A stretch of 17,536 nt of DNA from Frankiales bacterium (GCA_025966295.1 JAOPVD010000175.1:1-17536), one strand, 5' to 3'. Shown: positions 5,565 to 11,889, counted from the first letter of the stretch. The notes: generated from the letters alone by a model not told the origin. Made by a program: numbers and translations.

Positions 5565-6155
5565 ATGCACAAGGGCTTCGTCTTCGGCTCCGTCGCCGTC
5601 GCTGTTGGTGTGGCCTTCGTCGGTCCGGCCTCGGCCGCCGCCTGCACGGCGGGCACCACCTGTGCCGTCACCACCATCGCTGCCACGGTCGATGTGGGCA
5701 CGCTCGCCATCGCGGCCCTCCCGGTCAGCGGCAGCCTCACCTTCACCAGCGTGCTGCCCGCCGCCGGGGCCACCCAGGACCTCCAGAAGGGCGCCGACCT
5801 GACGCTGACCACCGTCACGGACACCCGGCTGACCGGAACGGCCTGGTCGGTCACCGCCAACGTCTCGGAGTTCAGCGACGGCGCCCCCACCCCGCACCTC
5901 ATCCCCCGGAGCGCTCTGAAGCTCAGCGTCCCCGGCGCCCCGCTCAAGGTCCTGGGTGCAGCCGGCATGACCATCGACCGCAAGGGCACGGCCACCGCGG
6001 TCAACGGCACCTCCGGTGACCTGGCGGGGCTGGTGTCCGCGTCCGCCACCGGGGGCCTGAACACCGTGGAGTACACGCCGCACATCGACATCACCGTGCC
6101 TGCGGGTACGCCGGCGGGCACCTACACCGGGGTCCTCACGCAAAGTGTCGCCTAA
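5565..6155 (+). CDS. Secreted WxL-like domain surface protein
   Basis: This 196-aa exported protein has a signal peptide (cleavage near ASA-24), then CTAGTTC (C27/C33) and one beta-rich domain. AWSVTANVSEFSDG (W94) followed by IPRSALKL resembles the first motif of WxL domains, where a Trp-x-Leu strand leads into a '...L.GA.L.L' strand. The C-terminal PAGTYTGVLTQSVA resembles the closing YTxxLTWTL strand. In Firmicutes WxL domains bind peptidoglycan non-covalently and partner with DUF916 proteins, and a DUF916-like gene follows directly with an 11-bp overlap. An AGGAG ribosome binding site precedes the ATG at 5565; the frame extends upstream to 5490 but without a signal peptide. It is closely patterned on the 382-aa protein of the minus-strand locus. 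The WxL assignment is by eye. Confidence 0.78.
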   Translation: MHKGFVFGSVAVAVGVAFVGPASAAACTAGTTCAVTTIAATVDVGTLAIAALPVSGSLTFTSVLPAAGATQDLQKGADLTLTTVTDTRLTGTAWSVTANVSEFSDGAPTPHLIPRSALKLSVPGAPLKVLGAAGMTIDRKGTATAVNGTSGDLAGLVSASATGGLNTVEYTPHIDITVPAGTPAGTYTGVLTQSVA

Positions 6156-7197
6156 GCGCCTCCTGGCCAGGGCCGCCGTCGCGATCATCGTGGCGGCGGC
6201 CCTGCCGCAGACCGCCGCCCTCGCCGTACCCGAGAAGGCCCAGTGCACCAAGGGCCTCGGCGTCGGGCTCGTCGACACCAGCGGCTCCGAGCGGGACCCG
6301 CGGGCCTCCGTGTACGTGGTCGCCAACGCCAAGCCGGGCTCGACGTTCACCCGCCGCTTCCAGGTCTGCAACGGCACCGGCGGCCCGCTCACCGTCAAGC
6401 TCTACGGCGGCGACGCCACCATCGCGGGCGGCGCCTTCAGCGTCAGCGAGGGGCGCACCCGCGGTGACGTGGCGCAGTGGACGACGGTCGACCCGGGGAC
6501 CGTGACCCTGCCCGACCAGACCCGGGTGATCGCGACCGCCACCTTCACGGTGCCGGCCCAGGCCACCGCCGGGGAGCGGTACGGCGTGCTGCTCGCCGAG
6601 CTGCCGGCCCAGCGCTCGAGCAGCGGGCTCGGCGTGGCCAGCCGGGTCGGGGTGCGCGTCTACCTCAACGTCGGCGAGGGCGGCGCCCCCAAGAGCGACT
6701 TCGCGGTGAGCTCGCTGCAGGCGGTACGCCGCGCGGACGGCACCCCGGCCGTCCTGGCGCGCGTCACCAACACCGGGCGCCGGGCCCTCGACCTGCGTGG
6801 CACCCTGCTGCTGTCCCACGGCCCCGGTGGCCTGTCCGCCGGCCCGTTCGACGCCCAGGTCGGCACCACGCTCAAGCCCGGCGACAGCGCCCCCGTCACC
6901 GTGCCGCTCGACAAGGCCATCCGGGGCGGGCCGTGGCGGGCCGTCATCGCCCTGAAGAGCGGCCTGCTCGAACGGCAGGCCACGGGCAACCTGACCTTCC
7001 CCGACCAGGCCGCGTCCGAGGCCGCGCCGGTCACCGCCAGTCCCGTCCCGCTCTACCAGGACGAGAGCGCCGTGACGCTGTTCGCGGCCGTCCTCATCGG
7101 GATCATGGCGCTGTTCCTGCTGCTGTTCGCCCTGCTCGCCTTCCTGCGCCGGCGCGAGCGCGAGGACCCCAGGTCGGCTCTCCCCGCCACTGGGTAG
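6145..7197 (+). CDS. DUF916/DUF3324-like WxL-interacting membrane protein
   Basis: This 350-aa protein has a signal peptide (cleavage near ALA-27) and a first beta domain (about 35-155) of DUF916 type with NAKPGSTFTRRFQVCNGTGG, a 'VTLPDQTRVIATATFTVP' strand and GERYGVLLAEL. A second beta domain (about 183-288) resembles DUF3324 (VLARVTNTGRRALDLRGTL, LKPGDSAPVTVPL). A membrane helix (about 308-334) and a basic tail follow. This is the full architecture of Firmicutes WxL-interacting proteins (CscA-like), with a C34/C75 pair as an extra. GTG at 6145 overlaps the WxL gene by 11 bp, indicating translational coupling. The last five residues are LPATG, but they follow the membrane helix, so they cannot be an ordinary sortase signal. 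Confidence 0.82.
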   Translation: MSPKRLLARAAVAIIVAAALPQTAALAVPEKAQCTKGLGVGLVDTSGSERDPRASVYVVANAKPGSTFTRRFQVCNGTGGPLTVKLYGGDATIAGGAFSVSEGRTRGDVAQWTTVDPGTVTLPDQTRVIATATFTVPAQATAGERYGVLLAELPAQRSSSGLGVASRVGVRVYLNVGEGGAPKSDFAVSSLQAVRRADGTPAVLARVTNTGRRALDLRGTLLLSHGPGGLSAGPFDAQVGTTLKPGDSAPVTVPLDKAIRGGPWRAVIALKSGLLERQATGNLTFPDQAASEAAPVTASPVPLYQDESAVTLFAAVLIGIMALFLLLFALLAFLRRREREDPRSALPATG

Positions 7198-7234
7198 GCT
7201 CGTGCCTGACCGATCAGATCTCGGAAGGGCCCTC

Positions 7235-7339
7235 GTGAAGCTCGAGTACTTCTACACCGGACTGCTCATCGGCGTGTTCGCGTTCGTCACGTGGTTCTCG
7301 GTCTACGTCGTCTACAAGCTCTACCAGGGCCAGCGCTAG
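7235..7339 (+). CDS. 34-aa single-pass membrane peptide
   Basis: A short ORF with an excellent ribosome binding site (GGAAGGG at 7223-7229, 5 nt before GTG 7235) ends in TAG at 7337-7339. It begins MKLEYFYTGLLIGVFAF, continues as a hydrophobic, aromatic-rich helix of about 22 residues and ends VYKLYQGQR. One membrane helix with charged ends is the layout of small subunits or regulators of membrane complexes, but I do not recognise it. A TAGGCT box at 7195-7200, overlapping the upstream stop codon, could be its own -10. A weak hairpin (7344-7360) follows. It could be cotranscribed with the DUF916-like gene, 37 bp upstream, and be a small partner of that complex. Confidence 0.65.
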   Translation: MKLEYFYTGLLIGVFAFVTWFSVYVVYKLYQGQR

Positions 7340-7375
7340 CCACGCTGGAGGCTCCCGCCAGACGCTAACCCGCGT

Positions 7376-7381
7376 TAACAT
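7376..7381 (+). promoter_or_regulatory. -10 box of a leaderless promoter for the acyl-CoA dehydrogenase
   Basis: TAACAT fits TANNNT and ends 6 nt before GTG 7388. No Shine-Dalgarno is present, so a leaderless transcript is likely. The box overlaps the dyad CTAAC/GTTAA (about 7365-7377), a possible operator for a TetR-type regulator. This is inference from spacing and motif only. Confidence 0.45.
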
Positions 7382-7387
7382 CCGGCC

Positions 7388-8524
7388 GTGGACTTCTCCC
7401 TGACGCCCGAGCAACAGGCACTGTTCGCCAGCATGCTCAAGCTCGGCCAGGACGTGATCGCGCCGGGCGCGGCCGACCGGGACAAGAGCGGGGTGTGGGA
7501 CCCGGCGGTGTGGAAGGCCACGTCCGCCGCCGGCGTCGCCGGCCTGCCGATCCCCGCGGAGTACGGCGGGTCCGGCGGGTCCATCCTCGACTGCTGCCTG
7601 GTCAACGAGGCGCTGGCTCAGGGCGGCAAGGACGGTGGCTTCGGGCTGAGCCTGGGCGCGCACTGGGTGATCGGCAGCGTGCCGATCTGGCTGCACGGCA
7701 CCGAGGAGCAGCGGCAGCGCTACCTGCCGGGGCTCACGAGCGGCGAGCTCATCGGCGCGTGGGCGAGCACCGAGCCCGAGGCCGGCTCGGACGCCGGCGG
7801 CATCCTCACGACCGCCCGCCGCGACGGCGACGACTGGGTGCTCAACGGCACCAAGATCTTCATCACCAACGGCCCTCTTGCCGATGTCTGCACGGTCCTC
7901 GCCCGCGCCCCCGAGGGCCCGACGGCGTACATCGTCGAGGCCAAGACCAACCCCGGCTTCAAGGTGGGCCGGGAGCTGGACAAGATGGGCTGCCGCAGCT
8001 CCCCGACGGCCGAGATCCACCTCGACGAGTGCCGGGTGCCGCAGAGCGCCGTCCTGGGCGAGGTCGGCAGCGCGCTCTGGAAGATCGCCTTCGAGTGCTT
8101 CGACTGGGAGCGCACCGTCATGCTGGCCGCGACCGTGGGCGGCATGCGCAGCACCATCGACGAGACCATCCGGTACGCCAAGGACCGGCAGCAGTTCGGG
8201 AAGCCGATCGCCCACTTCCAGGCGATCGCCCACAAGATCGCCCAGATGGAGATCAACTACCAGGTCGTCAAGAACGCCGTCTACAAGGCGGCCTGGCTCA
8301 AGCAGCACGACCGGCCGCACGTCATCGAGGCGTCGACCGCGAAGGTCCTGGCCGGTGAGCTGTCCGTCCAGAATGCGCTCGAGTCGATCCAGATCCACGG
8401 TGGCTACGGCTACCTGCGGGACTTCCCGGCCGAGCGCGCGCTGCGGGACGCGAAGCTCACCAGCATCGGTGGGGGCACCACCGAGATCCAGAAAATGATC
8501 ATCAGCCGTACCCTTCTAGGGTGA
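7388..8524 (+). CDS. Acyl-CoA dehydrogenase
   Basis: This 378-aa FAD-dependent acyl-CoA dehydrogenase introduces an alpha,beta double bond into an acyl-CoA in fatty-acid or branched-chain degradation. It shows the N-terminal helical domain (DFSLTPEQQ), the middle beta domain with ASTEPEAGSDAGG and the FAD/substrate motif WVLNGTKIFITN, and the C-terminal helical domain with RQQFGKPIAHFQ and QIHGGYGYLRDFPAER. Length is normal. The usual catalytic Glu of the '(Y)EGT' site is replaced by Gly362 (SIGGGTTEIQ). Glu241 in FDWERTVMLA matches the alternative catalytic position of isovaleryl- and long-chain enzymes. Start GTG 7388 has no ribosome binding site but has a -10 box 6 nt away. The stop overlaps the next gene (GTGA). 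Substrate cannot be told from sequence. Confidence 0.95.
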   Translation: MDFSLTPEQQALFASMLKLGQDVIAPGAADRDKSGVWDPAVWKATSAAGVAGLPIPAEYGGSGGSILDCCLVNEALAQGGKDGGFGLSLGAHWVIGSVPIWLHGTEEQRQRYLPGLTSGELIGAWASTEPEAGSDAGGILTTARRDGDDWVLNGTKIFITNGPLADVCTVLARAPEGPTAYIVEAKTNPGFKVGRELDKMGCRSSPTAEIHLDECRVPQSAVLGEVGSALWKIAFECFDWERTVMLAATVGGMRSTIDETIRYAKDRQQFGKPIAHFQAIAHKIAQMEINYQVVKNAVYKAAWLKQHDRPHVIEASTAKVLAGELSVQNALESIQIHGGYGYLRDFPAERALRDAKLTSIGGGTTEIQKMIISRTLLG

Positions 8525-9015
8525 CCCGGCCCGACCTGCACCCGTCCCTCGAACACCTCGCCTTCCTCGTCGGGGAGTGGCAGGGGCTGGGCGTGATGGG
8601 CTACCCGACCATCGAGGAAGCCCGCTACGAGCAGGAGATGTCGTTCGCGCACGACGGCCGGCCGTTCCTGGCCTACATCTCCAAGACCTGGCTCATCGAC
8701 GACGACGGCAAGCGCCTCAAGCCGGCGGGCGCGGAGACCGGCTTCTGGCGGCCCGGCAAGAGCCCGCGGGACGTCGAGCTGCTGCTCGCCCACCCCACCG
8801 GGGTCGTGGAGATCTCGGTCGGTGAGGTGGTCTTCAACAAGATCGAGCTGGTCTCGGACGTGCTGGCCCGGACCGAGACCGCCAAGGAGGTCAACGGGCT
8901 CAAGCGGCTCTACGGCCTGGTGGAGGGCGATCTGGCCTACGCCATCGACATGGCGGCGGTCGGTCAGCCGTTGACCGCACACCTGTCCGCCCGCCTCCAC
9001 AAGGTGTCCGGCTGA
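8521..9015 (+). CDS. FABP-family / nitrobindin-like heme protein
   Basis: The product is a 164-aa beta-barrel protein of the nitrobindin/FABP-like family. It shows the family motif GxWxGxG (GEWQGLG, residues 18-24) followed by YPTIEEARYEQEMSF and GRPFLAYISKTW, and the C-terminal TAHLSARLHKV in which His154 matches the proximal heme ligand of nitrobindins. These proteins bind ferric heme and react with NO or peroxynitrite. The GTG start overlaps the acyl-CoA dehydrogenase stop (GTGA), so the two are translationally coupled. Why they are linked is unclear: in the window only the overlap shows it. A bulged hairpin 9 bp after the stop may terminate the transcript. Confidence 0.92.
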   Translation: MTRPDLHPSLEHLAFLVGEWQGLGVMGYPTIEEARYEQEMSFAHDGRPFLAYISKTWLIDDDGKRLKPAGAETGFWRPGKSPRDVELLLAHPTGVVEISVGEVVFNKIELVSDVLARTETAKEVNGLKRLYGLVEGDLAYAIDMAAVGQPLTAHLSARLHKVSG

Positions 9016-9023
9016 CCGCTGCT

Positions 9024-9059
9024 CACCGCGGGTAACCGCAAGGAGCGGAACCGCCGGTG
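9024..9059 (+). terminator. Possible terminator hairpin after the nitrobindin-like gene
   Basis: Outer pairing CACCG (9024-9028)/CGGTG (9055-9059), inner pairing CCGC (9036-9039)/GCGG (9045-9048) around AAGGA, and GGT/ACC between them give one bulged hairpin starting 9 bp after the stop. There is no T-tract. Confidence 0.35.
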
Positions 9060-9404
9060 ATGCCCTGTCCCGGACCGGTTCGGGAACCATGTACGCACGG
9101 CCCCCCTCGACCGTCCCCGCCCCGCGCCCGGACAAGGCGAACCCCCGGGCGCTTCCTCGCTGGCCGGGGTTTGGACCGGTGGTGCGAGGGCCGGCTGGAC
9201 AACGTCCGGCGCCCGGGGGAGCTGGTGCCTGTCGTGGATTCGCCGTACGCCGTCCCGGCGTGCGGTGTTCCGCGGTCCTAGAACGGCGTCCTAGCGGACA
9301 GCCACCTCACGAGTCCCAGAAGTACACAAGTTTCCGGACCACCTCCTCTCACGTGTACCTCCACGGTACGTCCCCCTCCCGGATCTGTCCCCCCACTTCT
9401 TCGG
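9060..9404. other. Intergenic stretch without a convincing gene
   Basis: No frame here has both a plausible ribosome binding site and actinobacterial codon use. A long plus frame from 9089 uses rare codons and runs into the palindromic repeat. Visible structures: a 16-bp near-palindrome CCCGGACCGGTTCGGG (9069-9084); a 12-bp hairpin at 9241-9267 with a 3-nt loop; TCCTAG twice (9276-9281 and 9289-9294); a short hairpin GTACC/GGTAC at 9354-9368. On the minus strand GAGAGGAGGTGG (about 9340-9351) looks like a strong ribosome binding site but opens only 6- or 12-codon frames. An untranslated RNA or long 5' region is possible. Confidence 0.4.
9241..9267. other. Stable 12-bp hairpin in intergenic region
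   Basis: CGCCGTACGCCG (9241-9252) pairs with CGGCGTGCGGTG (9256-9267) across a 3-nt loop, with wobble pairs only at two positions. It lies about 225 bp after the nearest stop and has no T-tract, so it is not an obvious terminator of a known gene here. It may belong to an RNA in this stretch. Confidence 0.4.
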
Positions 9405-9467
9405 TGATCCACGGAACCAGCGCCCACGTCTTGGGACCCCAAACGGGGGCGCCGGTTCCGTGGATCA
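9405..9467. repeat. Palindromic intergenic repeat, copy 3
   Basis: Arms TGATCCACGGAACC and GGTTCCGTGGATCA pair perfectly. Inner GCGCC pairs with GGCGC, and the apical stem is TTGGG (9431-9435)/CCCAA (9438-9442). Outer GG/CC pairing beyond TGATCC is lost. It lies in the non-coding stretch upstream of the 49-aa ORF, 262 bp before copy 4 (right end to left end). Confidence 0.92.
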
Positions 9468-9617
9468 GCCAGAGAGAGGCACCTGGCAGGGCCGAACGGC
9501 GGTACGACGCCCGGCAGCGCGCGGATGGACCAGCGAGTGGTCACCCGATGGGAGGTCAACAGGCCCGTCGCGGCCTCCGATCTCCAACACGTGACCCCCG
9601 AACTGCAGGAGGAACGT

Positions 9618-9767
9618 GTGTCCCCGATGGCACTGCTCGAGAGCGGCATCCCGCTCTCGCTGCTGCTCGACCTCGTCTGCGGACCGCACTCCGCCGACCT
9701 GCTGGACCACGAGCGCACCACTTCTCCCGTGATCCACGGAACCAGCGCCTACCGGGCGCCCGCCTAG
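9618..9767 (+). CDS. 49-aa ORF of unknown function whose tail is made by the repeat
   Basis: A strong AGGAGG (9607-9612) lies 5 nt before GTG 9618. The product begins MSPMALLESGIPLSLLLDL, then VCGPHSADLLDHERT, and ends in TAG at 9765-9767. The first 30 or so residues look like a genuine short acidic-amphipathic protein with good codon use. The last 12 residues are encoded by palindromic repeat copy 4, and the stop codon lies in the variable top of its hairpin. The repeat may have replaced the original stop, or been recruited as terminator just at the end. I do not recognise the family. Confidence that it is translated rests on the ribosome binding site and composition. Confidence 0.6.
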   Translation: MSPMALLESGIPLSLLLDLVCGPHSADLLDHERTTSPVIHGTSAYRAPA

Positions 9768-9793
9768 ACGTCGCTGCCGCTTCCGTGGATCAC
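9729..9793. repeat. Palindromic intergenic repeat, copy 4, overlapping a small ORF
   Basis: Outer arms GTGATCCACGGAA and TTCCGTGGATCAC pair perfectly. The inner part is the most diverged copy, with CTA (9749-9751)/TAG (9764-9766) and the self-complementary CGGGCGCCCG (9753-9762) at the top. It supplies the last codons and stop of the 49-aa ORF and lies just upstream of the AbiEi-type gene. Confidence 0.9.
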
Positions 9794-9840
9794 CGGTTGC
9801 ACAGGGTCTCGGATCGTCCACAGCTTGCGCTGCAGGGCTG

Positions 9841-10893
9841 TTGCGCCGTGCCGGCAGGAGATGTCGTGCGCGAAGGCGCATCTGCCAAGTCCAGGACATC
9901 GCCGCCGCCCTGGGGCGGGACAGCCAGGGCGTCGTGACCGCGGAGGAGCTCCGCGTCGGCGGCGCCGACCGCGCCGTCATCACCCGGCTCGTCGACGACG
10001 GCCGCTGGCGTCGGCTCGCCCGCGGGCTGTACCTCACCGTGCCGGGTCCGCTGACTGAGGTGGCGAAGGCGCACGCCGCGGTCAAGCACGCCGGCCCCGG
10101 CGCGGTGCTGACCGGGCTGCTGGCGGCCCGCTGGCTCGGGCTCCGGTGGGTGCCCGAGCCGACCGCGGTCCAGGTCCTGGTGCCCGCCGACCGCCGGCGT
10201 CACAGCTCGGATGCCTTCGTCCTGGTACGGCGCCACGCCGGGCTGGAGATGCTGCCGACCAGCACGCACGAGGGCCTGCCGGTCGCCCCGGTCGCGAAGG
10301 TGGTCGTCGACGCCGCCCGGGAGCTGCACTCCCTGCAAGACGTCCGCGGCGTGGTGCTCGCCGCGGTCGCGGACGGCCTCTGCACGACCGAGCAGATCCG
10401 GTCGGTGCTCGCGGCAGGCGCCGTGGCGGGCACCAAGCTGGTGCGCCGGGCGTGCCTCGACGCGGAGCGCGGTGCGGTGTCGCCGCCGGAGGCCGAGCTG
10501 GTGGACGGGCTGCTACCGCTGGGGGTGCCGTTCTACTGCAACTGCGAGGTGTGGCTCGGCGAGGAGCTGCTCGGGATCGTTGACGTGTGGCTGGTCGGCA
10601 CCGGTGTCGGCGGGGAGCTCGACAGCAAGCAGTTCCACGCGGACGCGCTGAGGCTCGACGCCACCCTGCTTCGCGACAAGCGGTTCCACCGCGCCACCCT
10701 GTCGCTGCAGCACATCAGCCCGCTGCGGTACCGGTCAGCGCCCGGCGCCTTCCACGCGACCCTCCTCGGTGAGGTGGCCGCCCGTGAGGCGGCCGGCCTG
10801 TCCGAGCCGGCCGGCCTGCGACTCGTCCCCCGCGGCCCGTTGCTCGGCCTGCGCCCCGAGCCCGCGCGCCGCCGCCGCTCCACCGCCGCCTGA
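9841..10893 (+). CDS. AbiEi-type antitoxin-domain protein with PD-(D/E)XK-like C-terminus
   Basis: This protein, up to 350 aa, has an N-terminal winged-helix AbiEi-type region (TAEELRVGGADRAVITRLVDDGRWRRLARGLYLT), a middle AbiEi-like domain (AKAHAAVKHAGPGAVLTGLLAARWLGL) and a C-terminal nuclease-like domain with SPPEAEL (E217/E219), GIVDVWL (D248) and ELDSKQFH (D261, K263). These are in the order expected of a PD-(D/E)XK fold. Such fusions are common, usually solitary, in actinobacteria and are annotated after type IV antitoxins, though no AbiEii toxin gene is here and their function is unproven. The start is uncertain: TTG 9841 keeps the full first helix, while GTG 9934 gives 319 aa. Neither has a good ribosome binding site. 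It ends at copy 5 of the repeat. Confidence 0.8.
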   Translation: MRRAGRRCRARRRICQVQDIAAALGRDSQGVVTAEELRVGGADRAVITRLVDDGRWRRLARGLYLTVPGPLTEVAKAHAAVKHAGPGAVLTGLLAARWLGLRWVPEPTAVQVLVPADRRRHSSDAFVLVRRHAGLEMLPTSTHEGLPVAPVAKVVVDAARELHSLQDVRGVVLAAVADGLCTTEQIRSVLAAGAVAGTKLVRRACLDAERGAVSPPEAELVDGLLPLGVPFYCNCEVWLGEELLGIVDVWLVGTGVGGELDSKQFHADALRLDATLLRDKRFHRATLSLQHISPLRYRSAPGAFHATLLGEVAAREAAGLSEPAGLRLVPRGPLLGLRPEPARRRRSTAA

Positions 10894-10909
10894 CCCCCAC
10901 CCTCGCCCT

Positions 10910-10980
10910 CCGGTGATCCACGGAACCAGCACCCCCGTTTGGCCCGCCAAAACGTGGGCGCCCGTTCCGTGGATCACCGG
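10910..10980. repeat. Palindromic intergenic repeat, copy 5, between convergent genes
   Basis: Outer arms CCGGTGATCCACGGAAC and GTTCCGTGGATCACCGG pair perfectly. The apical stem is TTTGGC (10938-10943)/GCCAAA (10946-10951). It sits between the stop at 10893 (+) and the stop at 11004 (-), again the position of a bidirectional terminator. Confidence 0.93.
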
Positions 10981-11003
10981 GCGAGGGCGGCGGGAGACGG
11001 GGG

Positions 11004-11816
11004 TCAGCGGAGGAGGGTGGCCTCGAAGCGGTCCCGCAGGTCCTTGCCGACCGGCCCCAGCCCGAGCGGCCGGCCGTCGAGCTCCACCACTGCCGCCACG
11101 CCCCGCACCGACGACAGCAGCAGCACCTCGTCGGCACCGGCCAGCTCGGCGGCGCTCACCGGCCGGACGGCCACCGGCACGAGCTCCTGCACGACGGCGA
11201 GCGTCGTACCCGCCAGGATGCCGACCGAGGCGGGCGGGCTGACCAGCTCGCCGGCCACGGACACCACCACGGTGGCGGTCGGCGCCTCCAGCACCCAGCC
11301 GTCGGAGCTGAGCCAGATCGCGTCCTGGGCGCCCGCGGCCGCAGCCGCCCGCAGGCTGGCCATGTTGACCGCGTACGACGTCGACTTCACGCCGCCGAGG
11401 AGCCAAGGCGCCTCGGCCCGCTGGGCCGCGGACAGCCCCAGCGTCAAGGTCACGGCCGACACGCCGTGCTCCCGTGCCTGCCGGGTCTCCGCCGGTACCT
11501 CGGTCACGACCGCGAAGCCCACCGGCCCGGCCCCCGGGGCGCCCTTGGAGCAGACCAGCCGGAGGACGCCGTCGTCGAGGCCCTCGCTCGCGGCCACCGC
11601 CAGCTCCGCGAAGCCGGCCGGCAGTGCGATGTCCAAGCGCGCGGCCGACAGGACCAGCCGCTGCAGGTGCGCCGCGAGGTGCGCCGGACGGCCGCCGGCG
11701 ATCCGGAGCGTCTCGAACACCGCCTCCCCGCGGAGCACCCCGAGGTCGTCGGCCCTCAGGACGGGCTCGCTGGCGGCAACCGGCCGCAGCCCCTCGAGCA
11801 GCACGACCCTGGTCAC
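11004..11816 (-). CDS. Class IV PLP aminotransferase (aminodeoxychorismate lyase-like)
   Basis: The product is 270 aa of fold-type IV PLP enzyme. VLRGEAVFETLRI opens the N-terminal domain, LGGVKSTSYAVNMASL carries the PLP lysine (Lys144), GWVLEAPTATVVV holds the conserved Glu177, and GILAGTTLAVVQEL matches the phosphate-binding loop. The family contains 4-amino-4-deoxychorismate lyase (PabC, folate pathway), branched-chain aminotransferases and D-amino-acid transaminases. Size and motifs fit the PabC-like group best, but substrate is not certain. GTG at 11816 was chosen because it gives the usual N-terminus and lies 7 nt after a TAACGT box. An upstream ATG at 11882 would add an unlikely extension. 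It is divergent from the Fur-family gene. Confidence 0.9.
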   Translation of the reverse strand: MTRVVLLEGLRPVAASEPVLRADDLGVLRGEAVFETLRIAGGRPAHLAAHLQRLVLSAARLDIALPAGFAELAVAASEGLDDGVLRLVCSKGAPGAGPVGFAVVTEVPAETRQAREHGVSAVTLTLGLSAAQRAEAPWLLGGVKSTSYAVNMASLRAAAAAGAQDAIWLSSDGWVLEAPTATVVVSVAGELVSPPASVGILAGTTLAVVQELVPVAVRPVSAAELAGADEVLLLSSVRGVAAVVELDGRPLGLGPVGKDLRDRFEATLLR

Positions 11817-11823
11817 GGCAGGA

Positions 11824-11829
11824 ACGTTA
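11824..11829 (-). promoter_or_regulatory. -10 box of a leaderless promoter for the class IV aminotransferase
   Basis: On the minus strand TAACGT (11829 to 11824) is followed by 7 nt and then GTG 11816. No ribosome binding site is seen. The spacing matches the boxes at 752 and 11968. Confidence 0.5.
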
Positions 11830-11889
11830 GCGGCCGGCTGCTGCTCTCGCGGGATGACGCCGACCCGCAGTTGGGCGCACACTGGCAGG

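Noticed and set aside
7336..7350. tRNA or attachment site near the end of the 34-aa ORF
   Set aside because: No cloverleaf, T-loop or direct-repeat boundary could be found here or elsewhere in the window.
8386..8396. GATCCACGG inside the acyl-CoA dehydrogenase gene as a sixth repeat copy
   Set aside because: No inverted partner follows and the bases encode the conserved IQIHGGYGY motif.
9322..9351. Minus-strand leader peptide behind the GAGAGGAGGTGG site
   Set aside because: Only 6- or 12-codon frames follow, with no downstream gene on that strand to control.
9089..9937. 282-codon plus frame through the intergenic region and two palindromic repeats
   Set aside because: It passes through two hairpin elements, uses rare codons and has no ribosome binding site; the product is low-complexity.
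230..10980. CRISPR array as an explanation for the repeated segments
   Set aside because: The copies are far and unevenly spaced, are internally palindromic with variable tops, and there are no short regular spacers or cas genes.
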